Below are positions 1 to 8,100 of a DNA stretch of 64,000 nt, one piece after another. The DNA lies in contig JBGCGJ010000012.1 of NCBI GenBank assembly GCA_045110675.1, positions 1 to 64,000 on the forward strand, in the 5' to 3' direction. Positions within the stretch are counted from its first letter, which is position 1. Every line of letters starts with the position of its first letter. Position numbers and translations under genes: made by a program. The notes below the pieces were generated by a model. The model saw nothing but the letters and a program-made list of their open reading frames with translations, was not told the origin of the DNA and made no database searches. The stretch comes from JBALVT01 sp045110675 (GTDB lineage Bacteria; Pseudomonadota; Gammaproteobacteria; Pseudomonadales; Halieaceae).

Positions 1-28
1 TTTTTGTAACTCCTATAGGGAAACTATT

Positions 29-364
29 ATGGCTCATTTAAAGAAACCTCTTGCTGTTGCTCTGGGCACGGCATTTTTGGCATCCGCAATCGCACCAATG
101 GCCTCTGCGGAAGTTAACCCGTTCTCAGCACAGACCCTGAGTGGTGGTTACGACTTGGTTAGTTTTGGCAAGCACGAAGAAGGCAAGTGCGGCGAAGGCA
201 AATGTGGTGGTGGCGAAGCCAAATCTGAAGGCGAAGGCAAGTGCGGCGAAGGCAAATGCGGCGGCGACAAAGCTGAAGGCGAAGGCAAGTGCGGCGAAGG
301 CAAATGCGGCGGCGACAAAGCTGAAGGCGAAGGCAAGTGCGGCGAAGGTAAGTGCGGCGGCTAA
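29..364 (+). CDS. hvfA: HvfA-type EGKCG-repeat RiPP precursor
   Basis: A 111-residue exported peptide. Residues 1-27 form a Sec signal peptide (KK, hydrophobic core, ASA cleavage site). After a short linker comes a Gly/Glu/Lys/Cys-only tail. All eight cysteines lie in EGKCG motifs arranged as four tandem pairs (residues 51-60, 69-78, 85-94, 101-110). In the HvfA family, the EGKCG cysteines are converted by an MNIO enzyme plus a partner into oxazolone/thioamide groups that bind copper. The two genes that follow, DUF692 and DUF2063, are exactly that pair. An AGGGA ribosome site lies 7 nt before the ATG. The stop overlaps the next start (TAATG), so expression is probably coupled. The copper role is inferred from family and operon; upstream regulation lies outside the window. 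Confidence 0.88.
   Translation: MAHLKKPLAVALGTAFLASAIAPMASAEVNPFSAQTLSGGYDLVSFGKHEEGKCGEGKCGGGEAKSEGEGKCGEGKCGGDKAEGEGKCGEGKCGGDKAEGEGKCGEGKCGG
227..361 (+). repeat. 48-bp in-frame tandem repeat in hvfA
   Basis: The hvfA 3' half consists of two complete 48-bp units (227-274, 275-322) and a partial third (323-361). Each full unit encodes 16 residues, EGEGKCGEGKCGGDKA. A more diverged pair of motifs precedes them. The near identity at DNA level suggests recent expansion by slippage or recombination, so the number of copper-site motifs may vary between strains. Confidence 0.9.
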
Positions 365-1215
365 TGAAAGCCCCCGTTCGAGAACTTGACGGAGCGGGAC
401 TTGGATTGCGGCGGGCCCTTTTGGGCCCGTTGCTCGCTATGGACCATGATTCTGTTGATTTTATGGAAGTGGCCCCCGAAAACTGGATAGGAGTGGGCGG
501 TCGTTTCGGCAAGCAATTCCGCGAATTGGCGGAACGATATACCATCGGTTTTCACGGTTTGTCACTGGATATTGGCGGACCTGACCCTATTGATGTCGAG
601 CTGGTTCAGTCAGTTCGCAACTTAATGGATGAAATAGGCGCTCCGATCTATAGCGAGCATCTAACCTACTGCGCAGCGCAGGGGCATCTCTACGATTTAC
701 TCCCCATTCCCTTTACCGAGGAGGCGGTTCACTACGTCGCCTCTCGCGTGAAACAAGTTCAGGACATTATTGGTCAGCCACTGATCCTGGAAAACGCCTC
801 TTACTATGCGCAGGCTCACACCGATTTATCCGAGAGTGAGTTTGTAACCGCCGTATTGGAAGAGGCCGATTGCGAGTTGTTGCTCGATGTCAATAACATT
901 TACGTCAACAGTATTAACCATCGCTACGATGCTTTGAAATACCTGGATGCACTGCCGCTGGAGCGCGTGCGTTACATACATATAGCCGGGCATTTCAACG
1001 AAGCAGAAGATTTGAAAGTCGACACTCACGGCGACGATGTAATCGAGGATGTCTGGCAGCTTTTGGCTGAAGCCTATGGGCGTATCGGTTCGGTTCCAAC
1101 CTTGCTTGAGCGAGACTTTAACCTACCCCCTCTCGCAGACTTGCTTCAAGAGGTCGAACGAATACGGACTCTGCAGGAACTTCATTCGAATATCGCCACT
1201 CGGGCATTGGCTTAG
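364..1215 (+). CDS. hvfB: DUF692/MNIO family RiPP maturase HvfB
   Basis: DUF692 enzymes are TIM-barrel multinuclear non-heme iron oxidases that modify cysteines in RiPP precursors. Candidate metal ligands of the family are visible: FHG early in the protein, YSEHLTYC, LLDVNNIY, HIAGHF, DTHGDDV and LLERD. The ATG at 364 overlaps the hvfA stop; a GTG at 352 is possible but would extend into the hvfA coding end. From 364 the protein has 283 residues, normal for the family. The predicted reaction is four-electron oxidation of the Cys in EGKCG to an oxazolone-thioamide. Family assignment is firm; the exact product is inferred from the neighbouring precursor. Confidence 0.9.
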   Translation: MKAPVRELDGAGLGLRRALLGPLLAMDHDSVDFMEVAPENWIGVGGRFGKQFRELAERYTIGFHGLSLDIGGPDPIDVELVQSVRNLMDEIGAPIYSEHLTYCAAQGHLYDLLPIPFTEEAVHYVASRVKQVQDIIGQPLILENASYYAQAHTDLSESEFVTAVLEEADCELLLDVNNIYVNSINHRYDALKYLDALPLERVRYIHIAGHFNEAEDLKVDTHGDDVIEDVWQLLAEAYGRIGSVPTLLERDFNLPPLADLLQEVERIRTLQELHSNIATRALA

Positions 1216-1216
1216 T

Positions 1217-1975
1217 ATGAATCCCTCGTCACTGCGGGACAGCCAGTTACAAATGGCGCGGTTTCTGCGAAATCCCGAGCTTGAGCCAGCGCCTGAGGGC
1301 ATTGAACCTCGGCGTTTAAAAATTTACCAAGATCTTATTTACAACAATATAGAGGGATTCATCTCGAGTGGATTTCCTGTACTGAGAACCCTGTATACCG
1401 ATGAAGCCTGGCACCAACTGGTTCGCAAATTTATCGACGGCCACCGCTGCCATACGCCTTATTTTTTGGAGATCAGCCAGGAGTTTTTGAACTTCCTGAT
1501 GAATGACCATGAGCCTAGGGAGACCGACCCGCCGTTTATGGCAGAGTTGGCGCATTACGAATGGGTGGAGCTTGCTCTGGATGTATCTCAAGAAGATATC
1601 GACTCTGATACGATAGATCCACAAGCTGACCCGCTTCAGGGTGTGCCGGTACTTTCACCTTTGGCGTGGGTGTTGAGCTATCAGTATCCCGTCCATCTAA
1701 TAGGCGCAGCTTACCAACCCGATGTGCCTGGAGATCCGACCTTTTTGGCGGTCTATCGAAATCGTAGCGATAGCGTTAAATTCATGGAGCTCAATGGGGC
1801 GACGGCGCGCCTGCTGGAACTGGTGAGAGAAAATAGTAAATCCACCGGAGCCGAATTGTTGACAAGCCTGGCCCAGGAGCTCTCCATGCCCGTAGAAAAT
1901 GTTCTAGGTTTCGGCGGGGATCTCCTCAATCAGTTTTTAGAGCTATCCATCATTTGCGGCTGCAAAAGAAGCTGA
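1217..1975 (+). CDS. hvfC: DUF2063 family partner protein HvfC
   Basis: This 252-residue protein matches the DUF2063 partner of MNIO enzymes. The N-terminal pattern (LRDSQLQMARFLRNPE, then RLKIYQDLIYNNIEGFISSGFPVL) is typical of the DNA-binding-like helical region that recognises the RiPP precursor. The ATG at 1217 lies two bases past the hvfB stop; reading further upstream would overlap hvfB by 170 nt, so the internal start is chosen. In known HvfABC and related bufferin operons this protein presents the precursor to the DUF692 oxidase. There is no separate exporter gene here, consistent with Sec export of the modified peptide through its signal peptide. Confidence 0.87.
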   Translation: MNPSSLRDSQLQMARFLRNPELEPAPEGIEPRRLKIYQDLIYNNIEGFISSGFPVLRTLYTDEAWHQLVRKFIDGHRCHTPYFLEISQEFLNFLMNDHEPRETDPPFMAELAHYEWVELALDVSQEDIDSDTIDPQADPLQGVPVLSPLAWVLSYQYPVHLIGAAYQPDVPGDPTFLAVYRNRSDSVKFMELNGATARLLELVRENSKSTGAELLTSLAQELSMPVENVLGFGGDLLNQFLELSIICGCKRS

Positions 1976-2075
1976 AAGCTTGCCATATCTAACTACCCTA
2001 CGGATATTGTCAGTGAATAAACCACAGCGTAGAATCCTTGCTCCGATTGCCAAAGGAATGCCACCGGGCCCGAAT

Positions 2076-2795
2076 ATGAACTTCTTCCGTACCTTTGCTC
2101 TAACGTTACTTTTATCTCTCTCGGCCTTCAGTCTGGCTGAGGACGAGAAAAATGTAGACCCTTTTGAGTCGATTAACCGTCCTGTGTTTGCGTTCAACGA
2201 TGGTTTCGACAAGTACTTCTTTCGGCCCCTTGCACTGGGCTATGATTTTGTCATGCCCGACTTCGCTCAGGCGGGGGTGGGCAATTTTTTCTCAAATCTA
2301 TTGGATGCCAATGCCGCGGTTAATTCGATCTTGCAGGGCGAGCTCGGCGGCGCGGCCAAGGGAACCGGGCGATTTTTGGTCAACTCTACCATCGGAATAT
2401 TGGGCTTAGTTGATGTCGCAACTCCCATGGGAATCGATCCTTACAAAACCGATTTCGGTCATACGCTCGCCGTATGGGGTGCACCCTCGGGTCCGTACAT
2501 CATGGTTCCCTTGATGGGGCCGCGCACGGTGCGCAGTGGAGCAGGCTCCGTTGTCGATTCCTTCGCCTCATTGACCCAGACGGTCGACCATGTTCCGACA
2601 CTCAATTCGATGAGAGGTGTCGACCTGGTTGATTCGCGCGCCGGCCTATTGCGTATCGATGATCTTGTCACCGGCGATCGATATATTTTTTTGAGAGATG
2701 CCTACCTGCAACAGCGTGCAGAATTGACCGGTGATGGCTCGGTTGACGACAGTTTCTCCGACTTTGAAGATTCCGATTGGGACGAGGAATTCTGA
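2076..2795 (+). CDS. mlaA: MlaA family outer-membrane lipid asymmetry protein without a lipobox
   Basis: MlaA removes phospholipids from the outer leaflet of the outer membrane and passes them to MlaC. The family core is clear: DPFESINRPVFAFND near the N-terminus, then GNFFSNL and the glycine-rich PYIMVPLMGP region, ending in an acidic C-terminal tail. Usual MlaA proteins are lipoproteins, but the signal peptide here (residues 1-20, ending FSLA before EDE) has no cysteine, and neither does the possible TTG-started extension from 1980. The protein may therefore be released by signal peptidase I. The ATG at 2076 is chosen because it directly begins the signal peptide. Length is 239 residues. 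No other mla genes are nearby. Confidence 0.88.
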   Translation: MNFFRTFALTLLLSLSAFSLAEDEKNVDPFESINRPVFAFNDGFDKYFFRPLALGYDFVMPDFAQAGVGNFFSNLLDANAAVNSILQGELGGAAKGTGRFLVNSTIGILGLVDVATPMGIDPYKTDFGHTLAVWGAPSGPYIMVPLMGPRTVRSGAGSVVDSFASLTQTVDHVPTLNSMRGVDLVDSRAGLLRIDDLVTGDRYIFLRDAYLQQRAELTGDGSVDDSFSDFEDSDWDEEF

Positions 2796-2923
2796 GCGAA
2801 AGTAGCGCTAGAAAGAATTGGCAGTAAAACTGTGAAATCCTTCCCAAACTGCAGGTAAATCTGTTGCCTGCATTCCGCGATAGGCGTAATGTCACGCCGA
2901 CCAATCCATCCAGAGTTCCACCC

Positions 2924-4105
2924 ATGGCCGCCAAAGGAAACGTGCTTGTAATCGATGACAACGGCCCTCGTGCTGCATCGTTATCAAAGCTCGTGTCCGA
3001 GTTTGGATATCAGGTGAATGTCGTCACCGACGTGGTTAATTCCTCTTTTTCCTTGAGCACCAATAGTGATTTGGATGTCATCTTGTGCGAACTCGATTTA
3101 AAGGGTGTGCCCTGGGGTGACGCCCGTCGCACTCTCAGCGAGATGGATATACAAGTGCCAGCAATAATGTTCAGCGACACCGCGGAGTTGGACAATATGA
3201 TGACAGCCTTGCGACTCGGCGCGAGTGATTTCTTTGTCCGTCCGATAGAAGATGTAGACGCCCTTAACAAATCTATTGATCGTTGTATCAGACAGCGGCG
3301 CATGCGCAGGGAGCTTCAGGAATCCAGGAAGCGGCTAGAGCAGGCAAATACCGAGTTGCGTGGCACAGTCAAGATGCTTGAGCAAGATCAGCAGGCAGGT
3401 CGACAAGTACAACTGCGAATGCTGCCTGCAACCCCGTTGGTGTTGGACAACTATGTCTTTAGCCATACCGTTATTCCCTCTTTGTACCTCAGCGGTGATT
3501 TCACCGATTACTTCACCGTCGGAGAAGATCACGTTATTTTCTTTATGGCAGATGTCTCTGGCCATGGCAGTTCCTCTGCGTTCGCCACTGTTTTGCTAAA
3601 AAATCTGTTTGCCAGAAAGCGTTCGGATTACACGCGACAGAATGACGATACAGTGCTCAGCCCCGTGATGATGCTGAAACGGGCCAACGAAGAACTGCTA
3701 GACACCAGCGTGGGCAAATTTGCCACGATGATTGTCGGCTCTATCGATTTGGCGCAGAATACTTTGAGTTACAGCATTGCCGGGCATCTACCACTACCGG
3801 TGCTGGTTTCGGCTGAGGGTGCGCGATATCTGGATGGGGAGGGATCAGCCGTTGGCATTATGACCGAAGGGGAATTCGAGGAGCACTCCATCGATCTCCC
3901 CGAACAATTTATGCTGGCGTTGTTTTCCGATGGTATACTCGAGATCTTGCCCCCCAAAAATTTGATCGACAAAGAGCGTTATTTTTTGGAGGTGTTTGAA
4001 CAGACGGCCGATTCACCGGGTGAGCTTGTGACTCGCTTGGGATTGGATAACGTTGAAACGGCTCCCGACGATATAGCGGCACTGTTTATCAGCAAGCGTG
4101 GCTGA
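2924..4105 (+). CDS. rssB: RssB-like REC-PP2C response regulator/phosphatase
   Basis: Residues 1-125 form a REC domain and residues ~165-393 a PP2C/SpoIIE-type phosphatase, joined by a coiled-coil linker (residues ~125-160). Phosphatase metal-binding motifs are intact: LSGDF, DVSGHG, FSDGI and APDDIAAL. Pseudomonas RssB, which controls RpoS turnover, has the same two-domain layout and length and is likewise followed by a STAS protein. The REC domain is unusual: the acidic pair (D11, D12) is present, but the phospho-acceptor position is Glu56 (ILCELDL) and the conserved Lys is Arg106 (FFVRPIED). It may act without phosphorylation. The ATG at 2924 is preferred; a TTG at 2864 would add 20 residues before the REC domain. 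Confidence 0.82.
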   Translation: MAAKGNVLVIDDNGPRAASLSKLVSEFGYQVNVVTDVVNSSFSLSTNSDLDVILCELDLKGVPWGDARRTLSEMDIQVPAIMFSDTAELDNMMTALRLGASDFFVRPIEDVDALNKSIDRCIRQRRMRRELQESRKRLEQANTELRGTVKMLEQDQQAGRQVQLRMLPATPLVLDNYVFSHTVIPSLYLSGDFTDYFTVGEDHVIFFMADVSGHGSSSAFATVLLKNLFARKRSDYTRQNDDTVLSPVMMLKRANEELLDTSVGKFATMIVGSIDLAQNTLSYSIAGHLPLPVLVSAEGARYLDGEGSAVGIMTEGEFEEHSIDLPEQFMLALFSDGILEILPPKNLIDKERYFLEVFEQTADSPGELVTRLGLDNVETAPDDIAALFISKRG

Positions 4106-4106
4106 A

Positions 4107-4589
4107 ATGCAAGATGGAAAAATTTTAGCGGCAAATCAAGACGGCGCCTACGTAATTCGCCTTGTGGGCGATGTGCGCCTCACCCTGTGCACCACCATTG
4201 ACGATTACTTTCACCGTATGTACCAGGACCCAGCCTTTGCCAGTGTCTCCGTAGATGTCTGCGAGGCCGAAGGAATCGACAGCACCACTCTGGGCCTGCT
4301 GGCCAAGCTGGCGTTAACCGTGAAGGAAAAATTTGGGTTTGTTCCGATAGTCTACTCAAGCGATTCCGGCATCAATCGTTTGCTGCGAAGTATGGGGTTT
4401 CAGCGCTTGTTTGACCTTCGTGAAGAAGCCTGCGGCGGTGAGAGCGGAAGTAATGAAGTGCCTATGGTCGCTGGAACAGAGCAGGCTGTTAAAGAAAAGA
4501 TAGTCGACGCTCACAGAGTTTTAATGAATCTGAGCGATGAAAACCGCGCTAGGTTCCAAGATCTGATGACCGCACTGGAACGTTCTTAG
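4107..4589 (+). CDS. rssC: RssC-like STAS-domain anti-sigma factor antagonist
   Basis: A 160-residue protein whose first ~105 residues are a STAS domain (GDVRLTLCTTID, then the phosphorylation loop GIDSTTLGLLAKL with Ser59 as the likely switch residue). A C-terminal helical tail of about 50 residues follows. Such proteins are dephosphorylated by a partner PP2C enzyme, here encoded directly upstream, and then sequester an anti-sigma factor. The ATG lies 1 nt after the rssB stop; a GTG at 4098 overlapping that stop is an alternative. The pair indicates a partner-switching module probably feeding into general stress or RpoS control; the kinase or anti-sigma factor is not in this window. Confidence 0.82.
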   Translation: MQDGKILAANQDGAYVIRLVGDVRLTLCTTIDDYFHRMYQDPAFASVSVDVCEAEGIDSTTLGLLAKLALTVKEKFGFVPIVYSSDSGINRLLRSMGFQRLFDLREEACGGESGSNEVPMVAGTEQAVKEKIVDAHRVLMNLSDENRARFQDLMTALERS

Positions 4590-4625
4590 ACCAGGTTTTT
4601 ACTGCTCGCTTTGCGTGTGGCAAAA

Positions 4626-5072
4626 CTATTCTTCTGATTTTGCCGCCAACTTGCTTCTAATGTAATCCTCATGAGGCACATAGGTGAGTTCGGCAACTTG
4701 TCTTATCAGGTGTTCTTCGTACTTATCGAGATTGCCATCCGCATAAGCCACCCTCCACATCGCCTCAATCACTCTCAATTTTTGCGCAGCTGAATAGTGG
4801 TCGTTGATTTCACGGGTGAACTCGTAGAGTGATGTCGCTTCATCCACTTTCTGAGTCGCCCGCTCAAATAGCTCGTCGATTCGAGAGTGCTCTACACTCA
4901 ACACGCCGCATAGCAAGTTTTTCAGCGCCGCTTCTTCTGCAGCATCTTGTGTGAAGTCCGCTCGCGCGGTTTCAATCAGCAAAGCAGCAGCGGCAAGCTG
5001 CATTCTCTGCTCTGTGGACTCTTCGCTTTCTCGTTCGGGTATTTCGAACAGTGCTTTTAATGCATTGATCAT
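4626..5072 (-). CDS. TerB family protein
   Basis: A 148-residue all-helical acidic protein with the TerB/DjlA-N fold. It has the repeated helical pattern with acidic turn motifs (ETARADFTQDAAEEAAL and VAYADGNLDKYEEHLIRQVA) that bind metal in TerB. The start codon overlaps the transaldolase stop by 4 nt, so it is the last gene of a dusA-tal-terB transcription unit. Stand-alone TerB-like proteins are common in gammaproteobacteria and are not tied to tellurite resistance; none of the other ter genes is present. Its physiological role is unknown. Confidence 0.85.
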   Translation of the reverse strand: MINALKALFEIPERESEESTEQRMQLAAAALLIETARADFTQDAAEEAALKNLLCGVLSVEHSRIDELFERATQKVDEATSLYEFTREINDHYSAAQKLRVIEAMWRVAYADGNLDKYEEHLIRQVAELTYVPHEDYIRSKLAAKSEE

Positions 5073-6025
5073 CGTGAACTTATCAGTTTTTCCAGTTTGA
5101 TTTGGTCTACCACAAAATTTCGGATGCCCTCTGCCAGTTTCTCCGTCGCCATAGCGTCGTCATTGAGTTGGTAGCGAAATTCCGATTCTGTGGGCGCGGT
5201 TTTCTGCTCTTTCGAGTTCGCCAGGTCCGGTGACAACTGGCGAGGTAGCTCGCCCGTATCATTGGCTAATTCCTCCAGCAAGCCTGGGCTTATGGTTAAG
5301 CGGTCACAACCGGCAAGTGCTTCAATCTCTCCAGCGTTTCTGAAACTCGCCCCCATTACGACGGTTTGGTAACCGTGCTGTTTGTAGTAGTGATAAATTC
5401 TGCTGACCGATTGCACGCCGGGATCGTCCTGGGGAGTATCCAATTTCAGTTCAGTGTTGGCCTTGTACCAATCGAGAATTCGACCGACAAAAGGTGAGAT
5501 CAAAAATACACCGGCGTCTGCACAGGCAGCAGCCTGACAAAAACCGAACAGTAGAGTGAGATTGCAATTAATACCTTCTTTTTCCAGCTGTTCTGCAGCT
5601 CTAATCCCTTCCCAGGTTGAGGCAGTCTTTATGAGGATTCGGTTTTTATCGACGCCCGCATCGCCGTACATATCGATCAGCTTTTTGGCGCGCTCGATGG
5701 TGCCCGGTGTATCAAAGGACAATCTGGCATCCACCTCGGTAGATATGCGACCCGGTATGATCTCCAGAACCTCGCGACCGACGTCCACAGCAAATCGATC
5801 ACAGCAGTTGGCTAGCTGGTCGCGATCTGACCCTCCCTGCTCAGCCGCCCAGGACTTAGCCTGATCCAGCAGACCGGCGTAATGGGGTAGGGCGGCCGCC
5901 TTGAGTAATAGTGATGGATTGGTCGTGGCATCCAGGGGCGCAAAGCGTTTTATATCTTCAATATCGCCAGTGTCTGCAACCACATCGGTCATGCTTTTCA
6001 GTTGGTCTAGTTTGGTGTTGCTCAT
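5069..6025 (-). CDS. tal: transaldolase
   Basis: A 318-residue class I transaldolase of the TalB type. It transfers a dihydroxyacetone unit from sedoheptulose 7-phosphate to glyceraldehyde 3-phosphate in the non-oxidative pentose phosphate pathway. The Schiff-base lysine lies in ILIKTASTWEGI. DATTNPSLLLKAA near the N-terminus and the phosphate-binding GASFRNAGEI and LTISPGLLEEL motifs are intact. It lies 19 nt downstream of dusA and overlaps terB. Cytoplasmic. Length equals that of E. coli TalB to within one or two residues, so the start at 6025 is secure. Confidence 0.95.
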   Translation of the reverse strand: MSNTKLDQLKSMTDVVADTGDIEDIKRFAPLDATTNPSLLLKAAALPHYAGLLDQAKSWAAEQGGSDRDQLANCCDRFAVDVGREVLEIIPGRISTEVDARLSFDTPGTIERAKKLIDMYGDAGVDKNRILIKTASTWEGIRAAEQLEKEGINCNLTLLFGFCQAAACADAGVFLISPFVGRILDWYKANTELKLDTPQDDPGVQSVSRIYHYYKQHGYQTVVMGASFRNAGEIEALAGCDRLTISPGLLEELANDTGELPRQLSPDLANSKEQKTAPTESEFRYQLNDDAMATEKLAEGIRNFVVDQIKLEKLISSR

Positions 6026-6044
6026 ACTTTCGTTTTCCTGATGC

Positions 6045-7019
6045 TTAAGCCGCCGAGCTTGATTGCGTATTGTTCGTTTCGCTCACTAGGTTAAAGGCTG
6101 TCATGAGAACTTCAATTCCAGCGTCTTTTTTATAAGCGTTTTCGCTGAGATGGCGCCGGAATTTCTTAGCGCCGGGTACACCCTGAAATAAACCCAAAAT
6201 ATGGCGAGTGATGTGGTTTAGTTTGCCGCCCTTATCAAGGTGCTGCTCAACATAGGGTAATAAGCCAGCAATAACATCATCGCGGCTAACTGGGGCTTTG
6301 TCTATCCCGAAAATAACATTGTCTACCTCGGCTAGCATCCAGGGGTTCTGGTAGGCCTCGCGACCGATCATCACGCCGTCCACCTGTTCCAAATGCGCCT
6401 GGCTTTGCTCAAGGTTTTCAATACCGCCATTGATGACAACAGTAAGATTGGGGAAGTCCCGTTTAAGTTGATACACCCAGGGGTAGTTTAGCGGTGGGAC
6501 TTCCCGATTCTGTTTGGGCGACAAACCCTGTAACCAGGCTTTGCGTGCATGCACAATAAAGGTCTCACAGCCGACCTCGGCTATGGGTGCTATAAAATCG
6601 GTTAGTTGATCGTAGGACTCCATGTCGTCAATACCGATTCTGTGTTTTACCGTCACCGGAATATCACAGCTATCGCGCATGGCCTTGATACAGTCGGATA
6701 CCAATTTCGGGTGTGCCATTAAGCAGGCACCAAACATGCCTGACTGAACACGGTCGGAGGGGCAGCCGCAATTTAAGTTGACCTCATCGTAGTGCCACTC
6801 CTGCGCCCATTTGGCGCACAGAGCTAGATCCTGTGGACTGCTGCCGCCAAGTTGCAGAGCCACGGGATGTTCTTCAGTATTGAAGTGTAAAAAACGTTCA
6901 CGGTCACCGTGAATGAGTGCTCCTGTGGTCACCATCTCGGTGTAGAGCAGGGCCTCTTTAGTGAGTAGGCGCCAAAAAAACCGGCAGTGGTGATCTGACC
7001 AGTCCATCATTGGGGCCAA
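6045..7019 (-). CDS. dusA: tRNA-dihydrouridine(20/20a) synthase DusA
   Basis: An FMN-dependent enzyme that reduces U20/U20a in the tRNA D-loop. It has the Dus TIM barrel with catalytic Cys in NLNCGCPSDRVQSGMFGACLM, the VTVKHRIGID motif and VINGGIE phosphate-binding turn. The start is odd. DusA proteins usually begin with a few residues before HRFSIAPMMDW. The same frame upstream does encode PHRFSLAPMMDW, but there is no ATG, GTG or TTG between the in-frame stop at about 7095 and the TTG at 7019. Either TTG is used, giving a short N-terminus, or a rarer start codon or sequence error is involved. It is separated from cydB by 88 nt on the same strand. Confidence 0.9.
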   Translation of the reverse strand: MAPMMDWSDHHCRFFWRLLTKEALLYTEMVTTGALIHGDRERFLHFNTEEHPVALQLGGSSPQDLALCAKWAQEWHYDEVNLNCGCPSDRVQSGMFGACLMAHPKLVSDCIKAMRDSCDIPVTVKHRIGIDDMESYDQLTDFIAPIAEVGCETFIVHARKAWLQGLSPKQNREVPPLNYPWVYQLKRDFPNLTVVINGGIENLEQSQAHLEQVDGVMIGREAYQNPWMLAEVDNVIFGIDKAPVSRDDVIAGLLPYVEQHLDKGGKLNHITRHILGLFQGVPGAKKFRRHLSENAYKKDAGIEVLMTAFNLVSETNNTQSSSAA

Positions 7020-7107
7020 AGAAAACCTATGAGGGGACGGCTTGGGTGGTGATGTACTGATTAACTCTGCTCCACTACGCGATGATCGAGGGTCCTATTA
7101 TTACATA

Positions 7108-8100
7108 CTATTCGTAACTTAAATCCGTCGCCTTGCCGCGAAACACCCTGTAGACAAAAGCTGAATAGAGCAAGATTGCGGGAAGGGTCACGGCGACACC
7201 ATAAAAAATAAAGTGCAGGGAGTTGGTCGCTGCGGCGGCCTCGTACAAAGTCATCTTGCCGATGATGATGTCCGGGTAGATGCTATAGGCCAATCCCAAG
7301 GCGGCCAGGAGACAAATTAGAATCAGTTCGGCGAATACGATCCAGCTGTACTTGGTTTTCAAAATTTCAGGGTGCCGTAGTAACCAATGCAGGCTCAGAT
7401 AAGTGACCGCGCAGCTTACTGGTATAGGAAGCAAGCCAATGGCGTTCGGCAAACTAAACCATCGGTCGGCGATTTCGGGGCTCACAATTGGTGTGGCTGC
7501 ACTGACGAGTAGTAACGCTGCACCCATCGGGAACAGTGCTACGCGGGCCCAGCCCATTGCCTTATCGAATAATTCTCCCTCGGTTTTAATGAGTAACCAT
7601 GCGGCTCCTAACATGACGTACAGGGCGGGTAATGTCAGGGCGATGAGTGATGAGAAGAGGATGTTGATCATGCTGTTATCAAGGCCTGTAATATAGGTTC
7701 CGAGCATCCATCCCTGAGCCATCGCAGCCGTTAGGGAGCCAAGGAAAAACAATCTATTCCATAAATCCTTGTGCTCCTCACCGGCCTTGACTCTGAAGTC
7801 GAAGGCCACGCCGCGCAAAATTAAGCCAAACAACATAATAGTGACGGGGATATACAGTGAGGTGAGGATAATGCCATGGGCTTTCGGAAAGGCGATAAGC
7901 AGTATGCCGATGCCGAGTACTATCCAGGTCTCGTTGGCATCCCAGAAGGGGCCTATGGATGCGATCATCGTATCCTTTTCGTCATCGTCGCCCCGGGGAA
8001 GTAAAATGCCCACGCCGAGATCGAAGCCGTCCAGGATTACATAAAGCAGTAGTGAGAGGCCCATTGCGAATACGAAGAATACTGGCAGAAACTGTTCCAT
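7108..8100 (-). CDS. cydB: cytochrome bd-type ubiquinol oxidase subunit II
   Basis: A 330-residue membrane protein with eight or nine predicted transmembrane segments. It carries the CydB N-terminal signature (VILDGFDLGVGILLP) and the GPFWDANETWIV motif. It pairs with the CydA subunit encoded immediately upstream in transcription (1-nt overlap at 8100) to form a high-affinity, non-proton-pumping quinol oxidase. Its length is closer to the cyanide-insensitive CioB type (about 335) than to E. coli CydB (379). No CydX-like micropeptide is evident in the 88 nt that follow. Confidence 0.94.
   Translation of the reverse strand: MEQFLPVFFVFAMGLSLLLYVILDGFDLGVGILLPRGDDDEKDTMIASIGPFWDANETWIVLGIGILLIAFPKAHGIILTSLYIPVTIMLFGLILRGVAFDFRVKAGEEHKDLWNRLFFLGSLTAAMAQGWMLGTYITGLDNSMINILFSSLIALTLPALYVMLGAAWLLIKTEGELFDKAMGWARVALFPMGAALLLVSAATPIVSPEIADRWFSLPNAIGLLPIPVSCAVTYLSLHWLLRHPEILKTKYSWIVFAELILICLLAALGLAYSIYPDIIIGKMTLYEAAAATNSLHFIFYGVAVTLPAILLYSAFVYRVFRGKATDLSYE

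Noticed and set aside
29..364. Metallothionein or antifreeze-like repeat protein
   Set aside because: Cysteines occur only in EGKCG motifs and the adjacent DUF692/DUF2063 genes define an HvfA-type RiPP precursor.
159..545. Minus-strand open frame opposite hvfA and hvfB
   Set aside because: Its repeats are the complement of the hvfA repeats; no start signals and low-complexity Arg/Cys-rich product.
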